A stretch of 50,137 bases of DNA from CAZNUP01 sp964609775 (lineage in GTDB: Bacteria > Patescibacteriota > Microgenomatia > JAMCZE01), in contig CAZSSJ010000005.1 of assembly GCA_964609775.1 (NCBI GenBank), positions 1 to 50,137 on the forward strand, in the 5' to 3' direction. The notes under the pieces are model-generated. The model saw only the letters and a list, made by a program, of their open reading frames with translations. It was not told where the DNA came from and made no database searches. The position numbers and the translations under genes were made by a program. How positions within the stretch are numbered: the first letter of the stretch is position 1; the number at the start of each line of letters is the position of its first letter. Shown one piece after another: positions 15,966-23,365 of the stretch.

Positions 15966-16297
15966 TCAAAGCCGCTCTAAGTGTCGGAAGCGTGGTTTTA
16001 GTCACTTTCCCCCTTTCTAATCTAAAAGGTCAGAAAATTCGTCCGGCTCTGGTCTTAGCTCAAGTCGAATTTGATAACCTAATTCTCTGTCAAATTACCT
16101 CAAAGCCCTATTCCAGTAAAACTGCGGTCCAGATTGAGTCAGCGGATTTTTCAAAAGGCGGACTGCCGATTGTAAGTTTTGTCAGGCCAGACAAATTATT
16201 TACAGCCGACCAAAGTATAATCCAGGGGACAGCGGGCAAATTGACTGAAGAAAAGAAAAAAATGATTCTAGTGAAGGTCCGTAGACTGTTTACTTAA
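15962..16297 (+). CDS. mazF: MazF/PemK-family mRNA interferase toxin
   Basis: A 111-residue PemK/MazF toxin: GSVVLVTFPLSNLKGQKIRP with the GxxRPALVL segment that carries the catalytic Arg, CQITSKPYSSK (the Thr/Ser loop), SFVRPDKLFTAD and a final helix EKKKMILVKVRRLF. It cleaves mRNA or tRNA at short sequence motifs when the antitoxin is lost. GTG start overlapping the antitoxin stop (GTGA), so the two are coupled. Confidence 0.92.
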   Translation: MIKAALSVGSVVLVTFPLSNLKGQKIRPALVLAQVEFDNLILCQITSKPYSSKTAVQIESADFSKGGLPIVSFVRPDKLFTADQSIIQGTAGKLTEEKKKMILVKVRRLFT

Positions 16298-16636
16298 CCA
16301 CAGGATTTAATCTATATTGTAATCTGTGGCCAGACAAAACAAGCAAATATTTCCAAAAATTCCAAAGTGGCCTTTAATATTTTCGATTCTCATACCAAGA
16401 TAACCGAGCCCAAAGGGGGTGTTCAAGGGCAAGGCGTTTGCACATTAGTTAAATCAATTCCGGAAATAATTAAAGGGCTTCGCCTTTGGCACAGCGCCAA
16501 TCCAGGAATTGAGTCAAGGATCACATTAGATGCTGTGAAGAAAGTGGCAGATACAAAAGTCTATAAAATCCGTCCCACATATATGAAATTTTTTAACAAA
16601 CAGCTTTATTTTACTGCTCGCAGAATATCCCGATGA
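16298..16636 (+). pseudogene. Pyridoxamine-phosphate-oxidase-like (FMN-binding) protein, N-terminally truncated
   Basis: The frame is open directly from the mazF stop to a TGA at 16634-16636. Its content resembles the C-terminal two thirds of a PNPOx-like flavin protein: ICGQTKQANISKNSKVAFNI matches the TxKxxNLxxNPxVAF motif that contacts FMN, then GVQGQGVCTLV and the end KVYKIRPTYMKFFNKQLYF. The N-terminal beta strands that should precede it are missing, replaced by mazF. A GTG at 16367 could start an 89-residue product, but it begins inside the conserved motif. I read it as a remnant left after mazEF was inserted, with moderate confidence. Confidence 0.55.
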
Positions 16637-16686
16637 ACATCGCGGCGGTTACGCTGGTCAAATAGCTCAATTAGCGCGATTACCGC

Positions 16687-16715
16687 TTGACAACTAACCC
16701 AAATTGTAGTATTAT
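16687..16715 (+). promoter_or_regulatory. Promoter of the AAA/DUF4143 gene
   Basis: TTGACA (16687-16692), 17-nt spacer, TATTAT (16710-16715), then 6 nt to the ATG at 16722; the predicted transcription start is the A of the ATG. Confidence 0.8.
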
Positions 16716-16721
16716 GGCTCC

Positions 16722-17855
16722 ATGATTATTCCTCGGGCCCTAAGTGAGAGCGTCATTCACAAACTAAATTCCTCGTCAAAAGGAATAATAATTTATGGCG
16801 CTAGGCAGGTGGGGAAAACTACTTTGGCCAACGAAACTATTGCTAAGCTTGGCCTAAAAACCTTAACAATAAACGGAGACCAAAGTCGCTTCCTAGACAT
16901 TATTTCCAGCCAAGATCTTAATAAATTAAGATCTCTTGTGGAAGGCTACGAACTCCTTTTTGTCGACGAAGCCCAACGAATCCCTGAAATAGGAATCAAT
17001 CTGAAGATTATTCTGGATTCGATCCCCAGCTTAAAGCTGTTAGTTACTGGGTCTTCATCCCTGGATTTAGCCAGCAAAGTGAGTGAGCCTTTAACCGGCC
17101 GCACCTGGAATTACCGCCTCTATCCGATCTCCTTTTTAGAGTTGTCCAGGCTTTACAATCGAGCCGAGCTAGACAACTTCCTCGAAGAGAGGTTAATCTT
17201 CGGGTCCTATCCAGAAATTTTCTCTATCGTTGGTGAGGACCAAAAAGCGGAGTATCTTCAAAATCTAAGCGACGCCTATCTTTATAAAGACTTAATCGAG
17301 TTTGGCAGGATCAAAAATTCCACCAAAATTCGTGACCTTCTAAAGTTACTTGCTTTCCAAGTTGGCTCTCAAGTCTCTCTTTCAGAAATTGGCAGTACGC
17401 TTGGGATCAGTAAAGACACGGTCGGTCGCTACATCGACCTTCTTGAAAAATCATTTATTATTTTTCGCCTGGGGGGCTTAAGTCGGAATTTGCGAAAAGA
17501 GGTCGCCAAGATGGATAAAATTTATTTTTATGATCTAGGGGTACGAAACATTCTCATCGACAACCTCAAACCTCTTAAGGATCGAATTGACGTTGGGCCG
17601 TTATGGGAAAACTTCTTAATCATCGAGAGAATGAAACTTCTTGGCTATAGGCAAGAGCAGGCCTCCGCATATTTTTGGCGAACTTATACCGGGGCAGAAT
17701 TAGACTATGTTGAGGAAAAGGAGGGCCAGCTGACTGGATTTGAACTTAAATTCGGAAACAAAACTGCCAAAGTGCCGTCAACTTGGGCTGCCACGTATGC
17801 AGGATCTGATTACCAATTCATCAACAGAAGTAATTATCTAAATTTTATCCTCTAA
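16722..17855 (+). CDS. AAA ATPase with C-terminal DUF4143 (PD-(D/E)XK-like) domain
   Basis: A 377-residue protein of the common archaeal/bacterial AAA_14-DUF4143 family. The ATPase half shows Walker A GARQVGKTT, Walker B LLFVDEAQR, and sensor LLVTGSSS. A winged-helix-like segment follows (SLSEIGSTLGISKDTVGRYI). The C-terminal DUF4143 part has WENFLIIERMK and YFWRTYTGAELDYVEE, then GFELKFG, which resembles the D-ExK nuclease-fold signature. The biological role of the family is unknown, and such genes are often near toxin-antitoxin modules as here. The start is fixed by the adjacent promoter. Confidence 0.9.
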   Translation: MIIPRALSESVIHKLNSSSKGIIIYGARQVGKTTLANETIAKLGLKTLTINGDQSRFLDIISSQDLNKLRSLVEGYELLFVDEAQRIPEIGINLKIILDSIPSLKLLVTGSSSLDLASKVSEPLTGRTWNYRLYPISFLELSRLYNRAELDNFLEERLIFGSYPEIFSIVGEDQKAEYLQNLSDAYLYKDLIEFGRIKNSTKIRDLLKLLAFQVGSQVSLSEIGSTLGISKDTVGRYIDLLEKSFIIFRLGGLSRNLRKEVAKMDKIYFYDLGVRNILIDNLKPLKDRIDVGPLWENFLIIERMKLLGYRQEQASAYFWRTYTGAELDYVEEKEGQLTGFELKFGNKTAKVPSTWAATYAGSDYQFINRSNYLNFIL

Positions 17856-17939
17856 TACGGTTCTTGCTTAGCTCCAATTTCAACCAGCGATTTTTCCCAG
17901 CCGAAAGAAGTTTCCCTGTTTCTTATTGATCGAAATTTG

Positions 17940-18042
17940 CCCCAAAACCCCAAGCTTTAGTTTGGGGATGAAAGCCCGCTTTAGGCAAGCAAAAGAAAAT
18001 TCTGATCAAGAGAAACCACGGGCCTTAGCCCGTGGAGGCTCA
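17940..18042 (+). mobile_element. IS200/IS605-type right-end relic (omega-RNA-like hairpins), no transposase
   Basis: Two hairpins with the look of IS605-family ends lie about 50 nt apart. The first, CCCCAAGCTTTAGTTTGGGG (17948-17967), is followed by GATGAAAGCCCG. The second, CCACGGGC-CTTA-GCCCGTGG (18016-18035), is preceded by TCTGATCAAGAGAAA and followed by AGGCTCA. This arrangement resembles the right end and guide-RNA region that follow tnpB genes, but no tnpA or tnpB is found. On the minus strand the second hairpin is followed by TTTCTCTT and could serve as terminator of the copper operon. Confidence 0.45.
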
Positions 18043-18165
18043 TTTTTTGTTCAGCATTTTCCAAAAAAAGGCAACTCCCAGAGCTAGGAAAACTATTAAT
18101 AGTAACCAGGTAACCAGGCCGAAGAGTCCCCAGCCGGACATCATTCCACCATAATAGCCCATCAT
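18040..18165 (-). CDS. 41-residue single-TM peptide at the end of the copper operon
   Basis: A short frame from ATG 18165 to TGA 18040-18042 encodes a protein starting MMGYYGGMMSGWGLFG, with one strongly hydrophobic helix (about residues 16-35) and a basic end KMLNKK. Met- and Gly/Tyr-rich starts like this are common in small membrane proteins next to copper ATPases. GAGGTGA lies about 7 nt upstream, one of the clearer Shine-Dalgarno sequences here. It is 12 nt from the stop of the DUF5676-like gene, and its own stop sits beside the hairpin at 18016-18035. Confidence 0.7.
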   Translation of the reverse strand: MMGYYGGMMSGWGLFGLVTWLLLIVFLALGVAFFWKMLNKK

Positions 18166-18177
18166 AATTTGGTCACC

Positions 18178-18432
18178 TCATTTCTTTGAGAACATATTAA
18201 GGCTCCAGCCAAACAAATATCCTGAAACCCAAGCAATTACAGTAAAAAGAATTCCTCCAAAAACAGCCGAAGATAAACTAAGATTAAAGTGCCCAATGCT
18301 TCCGAAAGAAAGTAAATCTGCGCCAGCTTGATAAAGATCGGGGAGGGCAATGGCTATTAGTGCGCAGGCGGCCCAAAGTATTGCTGCGGTAATAGCTGAG
18401 GCATTAGCAAATGATCGGGCAGGCAATTTCAC
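18178..18432 (-). CDS. DUF5676-like small membrane protein
   Basis: An 84-residue protein with two transmembrane helices (about residues 12-34 and 55-77), ending GYLFGWSLNMFSKK. The length, two-helix plan and WSLNxF end resemble DUF5676 membrane proteins that accompany heavy-metal ATPases; the role is unknown. It starts 4 nt after the CopA stop and is followed within 12 nt by the 41-residue peptide, so it belongs to the copper operon. Confidence 0.7.
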   Translation of the reverse strand: MKLPARSFANASAITAAILWAACALIAIALPDLYQAGADLLSFGSIGHFNLSLSSAVFGGILFTVIAWVSGYLFGWSLNMFSKK

Positions 18433-18436
18433 AGAC

Positions 18437-21226
18437 TTACTTTACCATTCCAGAACTGAATCTGGCAAATTCGATAAATAATAGTGTAAAAGCAATAACC
18501 ATTCCAATCGGAGCGTACGCAGAGAGATAGTTTTTCTTGCCGGGTTGATATTTTCGCAGGAGTAGCGAATTCCCTACGACTGAAATTGAACTTAATGCCA
18601 TGGCAAGCCCCGCCAGTTCCGGCTTGAGCACTAAGCCTAATCCAATAAAAACTCTCGCTGCGACCGGAATTCCAATCACGTTGTAAAAAAGGGCAAAGAA
18701 CATGTTTTGTTTAATCTTTCCCATCGTTTCTTTTGAAAGATCAACAGCATTTACAACATCCCGCAGGTCATTTTTAATGATCACGATCCCACCGGTTTCC
18801 ATGGCCACATCGGTCCCGCTGCCCATGGCAATGCCCAACTCTGCTTGAGCCAGAGCCGGGGCATCGTTGATGCCATCCCCCACCATCGCTACTTTTTTGC
18901 CCGATTTCTGAAGCTTCTTAACCTCGTTGGCTTTATCTTCCGGCAACACTTCAGCCAAGATATTGGTAATACCAACTTGTGAGGCGATTGCTTTTGCTGT
19001 TCTAGCATTGTCCCCAGTGATCATCCAAACGTCGATTCCCCGTTTCTTGAGCGCTTCCACCGCCTCCCGAGAGGTGTCTTTAACCGTGTCAGCCACGGCT
19101 ACCATTCCCAGAAGTTCTTTCTCAGACGCTAAAATCATCACCGTCTTACCCTGATTTTCCAAAGATTCAATTTGATAATTTAATAGCCCTATCTCCAGCT
19201 TTAGATTTTCAGTAATAAGTTTCCTGTTTCCAAAAAAATATCTTTGGTTTTTTATTTCTCCTTCAACCCCGCGACCGGGAAGCGCCCTAAAGGACCGGAC
19301 TTCTTCAAATTCAATTCCCTGACCTTGGGCATAGGTGTAGATTGCTTCTGCCAAAGAATGTTCCGACTGTTTTTCCAAACTGGCAGCAATATTTAATATT
19401 TGATTTGTATTTTTGCCATTTGAGATTTGAGATTTGATATCAATTACGTCTGTCACTTCCGGTTTACCCTTCGTCAGGGTACCTGTTTTGTCAAAAACAA
19501 TCGCGTTAATTTTGCAAGCGGCCTCCAGAGGTTCACCGCCCTTGACTAAGATCCCGTGCTCTGCACCTTTACCTGTCCCCACCATTATTGCCGTCGGTGT
19601 AGCTAGTCCTAGGGCGCAGGGACAGGCGATGACAATCACAGCTGTAAAGGCCATTAGGGCAAAAGAGAGTGGAGCGCTAAGGACAAAGAACCAAACAATG
19701 AAAGTAAGAGCCGCAATACCGATTACGGTTGGTACAAAATAAGCTGAAATCCGATCGGCAAAGGCTTGAATTGGGGCTTTGGACCCTTGGGCATCCTCAA
19801 CAAGTTTAATTATTTGCGACAAAGTCGTTTCCGCTCCTAGCCGTGTGGGGCGAAATTCAAAACTGCCGGTTTTATTAATTGTCCCTCCAATAACCGAGTC
19901 TTCCTGATGTTTCTCGACAGGTAGACTTTCTCCTGTAATCATTGATTCATCAACTGCGGATGAACCCTTAAGAATAATTCCGTCCACGGGAATTTTTTCT
20001 CCCGGACGAACGACAACGATATCCGCTTTTGTTACCTGGTCTACAGGGATATCAATGGTTGCCCCGTCTCTTATTACCCGAGCCGTTTTAGCCTGAAGAC
20101 CCATTAGCTTTTTAATAGCATCTGAGGTTCGCCCCTTAGCTTTTGCTTCCAGAAACTTTCCCAAAATGACAAAGGTAATTAAGAAGGCAGCAGTTTCAAA
20201 ATACAGCTCGGGTATTTTCATTCCCTCAAGGCCGATGAACGAATCGCTCACTGCTACATAGCGAAGGTAATTAATTAAGCTGTAGAAAAAAGCGACTGAA
20301 GTTCCAATTGCAATGAGTGAGTCCATGTTAAATGTTTTCATCCGCAGTGCCGACCACATGCCTTTATAGAACCCGGACCCCAAAACAAATTGAACTGGAG
20401 TGGCTAACAGTAGTGAAACTATCCCAACATAAGGAAGCAACAACTTCGCTCCAGGCAGAAAGCCAAAGAAGTCGAGGAGCATGAAATAGAACATCGGGGC
20501 GGAGAGAATCAGTCCGGCAAGAAAATTGGTAAACTGAGCTCTTATTTCTGATTGCTGTCTCTGGGTGTCCGCTTGGGTGTTTTTTGCATCCACAAGCCGA
20601 GCCTTATACCCGGCTTTAACCACGGCATTAGTTAGGTCTTCAACCTTGGCTGGACTTTCAAAAAGCACATTGGCTTTTTCAGCGGCAAAGTTGACCCGAG
20701 CCTCTTTAACACCGGGAACTTTTCTAAGAGCGCGTTCAATTAGAGAAGCGCAGGAAGAACAGTGCATACCATATAGATTAAAATTCACTTTTTGAGTGTC
20801 ACTTGTCTCTTTAGGAGAGGATAATGTTTCTTGTATTGGCGCCAGCTTATTGTCTGTTTGCTGTGTTGAACCAAGGACTAATTTTCCTCTAAATCTAAAT
20901 CCTCCTTCGGGTTTTTGGCCAACTTCTCCTTCAATGCCGATCTCTTTCGGCAATTCAACCTGGAAAGAATTTAAAGTTAACCGCTCTTGCTTCGAAAAGC
21001 CGTTTGTTTTAGGAGTAATGAGCGTCCCTTTATAACCGGCTTTTTCGATGGCTGCCAAAATTCCTTGAGAATCAGCCGAACCATTAGCAAATTTCACACT
21101 GCCTAACCCTGATTTGTGATCAATCTGAACTTCCGCAATATCCTGCAGTGCCAGAATCTCTTCTTTGATTAGCATTTCGCAAGACTGGCAATGCATTCCG
21201 GAAACCTGAAAATCTAGCCTAGTCAT
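18437..21226 (-). CDS. copA: Copper-exporting P-type ATPase CopA with two HMA domains
   Basis: A 929-residue P1B ATPase. Two heavy-metal-associated domains carry GMHCQSC (residues 10-16) and GMHCSSC (about 153-159), separated by a long linker. The membrane part has the CPC motif in IACPCALGLATP (about residue 535), and the soluble domains have DKTGTLTKGKP (phosphorylated Asp), HSLAEA (the SEHSLAEA nucleotide-binding His) and GDGINDAPALA. Extrusion of Cu(I) from the cytoplasm is the expected role. It lies between a free HMA chaperone (5 nt upstream) and a DUF5676-like gene, so chaperone and pump are co-expressed. Confidence 0.95.
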   Translation of the reverse strand: MTRLDFQVSGMHCQSCEMLIKEEILALQDIAEVQIDHKSGLGSVKFANGSADSQGILAAIEKAGYKGTLITPKTNGFSKQERLTLNSFQVELPKEIGIEGEVGQKPEGGFRFRGKLVLGSTQQTDNKLAPIQETLSSPKETSDTQKVNFNLYGMHCSSCASLIERALRKVPGVKEARVNFAAEKANVLFESPAKVEDLTNAVVKAGYKARLVDAKNTQADTQRQQSEIRAQFTNFLAGLILSAPMFYFMLLDFFGFLPGAKLLLPYVGIVSLLLATPVQFVLGSGFYKGMWSALRMKTFNMDSLIAIGTSVAFFYSLINYLRYVAVSDSFIGLEGMKIPELYFETAAFLITFVILGKFLEAKAKGRTSDAIKKLMGLQAKTARVIRDGATIDIPVDQVTKADIVVVRPGEKIPVDGIILKGSSAVDESMITGESLPVEKHQEDSVIGGTINKTGSFEFRPTRLGAETTLSQIIKLVEDAQGSKAPIQAFADRISAYFVPTVIGIAALTFIVWFFVLSAPLSFALMAFTAVIVIACPCALGLATPTAIMVGTGKGAEHGILVKGGEPLEAACKINAIVFDKTGTLTKGKPEVTDVIDIKSQISNGKNTNQILNIAASLEKQSEHSLAEAIYTYAQGQGIEFEEVRSFRALPGRGVEGEIKNQRYFFGNRKLITENLKLEIGLLNYQIESLENQGKTVMILASEKELLGMVAVADTVKDTSREAVEALKKRGIDVWMITGDNARTAKAIASQVGITNILAEVLPEDKANEVKKLQKSGKKVAMVGDGINDAPALAQAELGIAMGSGTDVAMETGGIVIIKNDLRDVVNAVDLSKETMGKIKQNMFFALFYNVIGIPVAARVFIGLGLVLKPELAGLAMALSSISVVGNSLLLRKYQPGKKNYLSAYAPIGMVIAFTLLFIEFARFSSGMVK

Positions 21227-21231
21227 GGGTT

Positions 21232-21456
21232 TTAGGCGACAATACTTATGGCTTGATAATTAGTTCCTTCCAATATTTTATTGACCTCTTCTAGAGTAGT
21301 TGTTCGACTTCTGGTAATTTCGGCAACCGCACTTCCTAGATCTACATGAACATCTACTACGTCAGGGATTTGTTGAATTCTTTTAGCCGTCAGTTTTTGA
21401 CAAGCCTGACAATGGAGTCCAGATAGTTTAACCTTTGTGACAATTTGTTGATCCAT
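21232..21456 (-). CDS. Free HMA-domain copper chaperone (CopZ-like)
   Basis: A 74-residue single heavy-metal-associated domain: beta strand TKVKLSGLHCQACQKLT with the CxxC copper site, QIPDVVDVHVDLGSAVAEI, and a final helix-strand VNKILEGTNYQAISIV. It should carry Cu(I) to the ATPase. A tandem AATT run (21461-21480) lies just upstream of the ATG. It is 5 nt from copA and 26 nt from the fusion gene upstream. Confidence 0.9.
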   Translation of the reverse strand: MDQQIVTKVKLSGLHCQACQKLTAKRIQQIPDVVDVHVDLGSAVAEITRSRTTTLEEVNKILEGTNYQAISIVA

Positions 21457-21460
21457 TTTT

Positions 21461-21480
21461 TTAATTAATTAATTAATTAA
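21461..21480. repeat. Tandem TTAA run
   Basis: Five consecutive TTAA units sit in the 26-nt gap between the fusion gene and the HMA gene. A slippage-prone stretch this close to a start codon could alter spacing between strains. Confidence 0.6.
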
Positions 21481-21482
21481 AA

Positions 21483-23315
21483 CTAGTTAACAAGAATTTC
21501 CCCGCGAGGGACTCCCATGGCACAAGTAATCGGGAAGCTGCCTTTTCTGTTGGGAGTAAATTCAAAAATTGTGGTTTTTCCGGCAGTAAGAAGATCGACT
21601 TTGGTGGTTAATGAAGGAATTGTAATACTCCCCATGCATCCTTGACCATCTTCTTTGGCTTGGACTTCAAAACGCACCGGTTGACCGGCTTTAACCGTAA
21701 ATCTGTTTGGGCGAAGGTCCTCGTTTACTGTAAAGATAGTTTTAATCACCTGCGCTTGGCCAGTTTTCCGTGCTCCTCCACCCGCTTCGCCCGCGAAGCG
21801 AGGCGAGCCACAACCACAACCGCCTCCGCCGCCACACGATCCACCACCAGCCCCGATTTGATCGGGGCCAGAAGGAGCGGCAACTTGAGGCTGAGCGGCT
21901 GTCAGGGTGGCGGCACTTGTCTGAGTATTAGTCGCCGCGCCATCAACGACATTGAATGCTCCGGTGAACATGCCCATGCTACAGGAAAATCTGACCGTCC
22001 CGATTTCCGTGGGCGTAAATTCAATCACATTTTCTCCCGGGCTCAAAGATTTTCGAATATTAAGTTGTGAGGAAATGATACTGGAGGCACACGTATTAGC
22101 GTCGGTGGAATTAATCACCCACCGCACCGGAATATTTCTCTTAATTGTAAACATGTTTGGGGAATAACCACTTCCCGACTGGGTCATGCGCACAATTTGG
22201 ACACCGTTTTCTAAAGTCACATTTGGATCGGTGTTGTTGACCGCGGCCACGGACACCGGGCCGAAAATGGTGGCAATAATCTCTCCGGGATTAAAATTAA
22301 AACCAGTCAAGTTGTAGCCATTATTAATGTTAAAGAGGGCTAAGAAGATCACGACAACCCCGGCAGTTTTGAAAAAAAGTCTGGCAGCGGCGCCCTTGAC
22401 AACCGAGGTCAAACCGCCAACTCCTAGAAGTCCCGGGGCGGTTCCAATCGCAAATACCCCCAACGTTAATGCACCCGTAACTGCACTTCCTGAACCCATA
22501 GCAAAAAGGACCATCGCTTGAGTGAAGGCGCAGGGCAGAAAGAAAGTAGTCGCTCCCAAAACCGCGGCATTTTTGTGACTGTATTCCTTCTCGCTTTGCT
22601 CCTTGATCCCAAACAAGCGACTGATTTCCTTGGGCAAAGTGATGTTAATTCCCCGAAGAAAGGGAAATATTTCCAAAAGCTGGGCTCCCAAAAGAAGCAT
22701 CACCATGCCAACGGCAATGATTAAAATTCCCAAAACCGATGAGGAAAGCTGAAAAAATGATCCCAGAAAGCCAACAATTGCCCCAAAAATGGCGTAGGAG
22801 ACAATTCGTCCAGCATTGAAAAACAAATGCGGTTTAAATTTTTCTGCCGTGGTGGCGTTGGGGTGCTTCTCGGCAAACTTTGCCGACGCTCCCAAAACTA
22901 GCCCCCCGATTAAAGCCATGCAGGTGGAAACTCCCGCCGTCAGACCAACGAGAAAGACAATCGGCAGACTGCTGTAATTATTGGAAGAGACCCAGCTAAT
23001 ATGAAACAAGCCCAGACCCTTGGCCACGAAGAACAGGTCAAGCGCCAGGAAAATGGCAATTCCCAAGTCCCGCCAGTCGCGCGGGTTTGTGGAAAGAAGC
23101 GGTTTTTCGTCAACTCCGAGGCAGTATCCGGCATTATTAACCGCTTGTTCAATGTGTTTTGGATCAATCTCACAGTCACACTCTATCTCCGCTGTTCCGG
23201 CCCTTTGGCTTACGATTGCTTTTTTAACTCCCGGAACTTTGAGAAGTTCATCCTCAACAAGAAGTTCGCAACTCCGACAGTGCATTCCCTTAATACAAAC
23301 GGTGTTTTTCTTCAT
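21483..23315 (-). CDS. Four-part copper protein: HMA, TauE/SafE-type transporter, cupredoxin, Gly/Cys linker, cupredoxin
   Basis: A 610-residue fusion. Residues 1-70 are an HMA domain with GMHCRSC. Residues 80-355 form about seven helices of the TauE/SafE (UreH-like) family with STCMALIGG (Cys131) and FFLPCAFTQ (Cys262), cysteines placed as in DsbD/CcdA-type transporters. Residues 370-457 are a cupredoxin-like domain with candidate ligands Cys409, Cys445 and Met447 (FSCSMGMF). A linker (458-520) has a Gly/Cys run with SCGGGGGCGCGS. A second cupredoxin-like domain (525-610) has Cys560, Cys598 and Met600. I infer movement of copper from cytosol through the membrane to external copper sites. Start ATG 23315. 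Confidence 0.85.
   Translation of the reverse strand: MKKNTVCIKGMHCRSCELLVEDELLKVPGVKKAIVSQRAGTAEIECDCEIDPKHIEQAVNNAGYCLGVDEKPLLSTNPRDWRDLGIAIFLALDLFFVAKGLGLFHISWVSSNNYSSLPIVFLVGLTAGVSTCMALIGGLVLGASAKFAEKHPNATTAEKFKPHLFFNAGRIVSYAIFGAIVGFLGSFFQLSSSVLGILIIAVGMVMLLLGAQLLEIFPFLRGINITLPKEISRLFGIKEQSEKEYSHKNAAVLGATTFFLPCAFTQAMVLFAMGSGSAVTGALTLGVFAIGTAPGLLGVGGLTSVVKGAAARLFFKTAGVVVIFLALFNINNGYNLTGFNFNPGEIIATIFGPVSVAAVNNTDPNVTLENGVQIVRMTQSGSGYSPNMFTIKRNIPVRWVINSTDANTCASSIISSQLNIRKSLSPGENVIEFTPTEIGTVRFSCSMGMFTGAFNVVDGAATNTQTSAATLTAAQPQVAAPSGPDQIGAGGGSCGGGGGCGCGSPRFAGEAGGGARKTGQAQVIKTIFTVNEDLRPNRFTVKAGQPVRFEVQAKEDGQGCMGSITIPSLTTKVDLLTAGKTTIFEFTPNRKGSFPITCAMGVPRGEILVN
21783..21800. repeat. Palindromic insert in the linker-coding region (1)
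   Basis: CGCTTCG-CCCG-CGAAGCG is a perfect 7-bp stem with a 4-nt loop, inside the coding sequence for the Gly/Cys linker. It encodes part of the RFAGEAGG segment. Confidence 0.7.
21850..21868. repeat. Palindromic insert in the linker-coding region (2)
   Basis: GCCCCGATTTGATCGGGGC is a perfect 8-bp stem with a 3-nt loop, again within the linker and in frame, encoding the PDQIGA segment. Confidence 0.7.
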
Positions 23316-23365
23316 GTGACCGAGTTTACAAGAACGAAGATTAAGAAATTATGAAGATTAGATGA

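Noticed and set aside
21461..21480. Five TTAA units as an attachment or insertion site
   Set aside because: TTAA is a target for some transposons, but no element or duplication is present; simple tandem repeat is enough.
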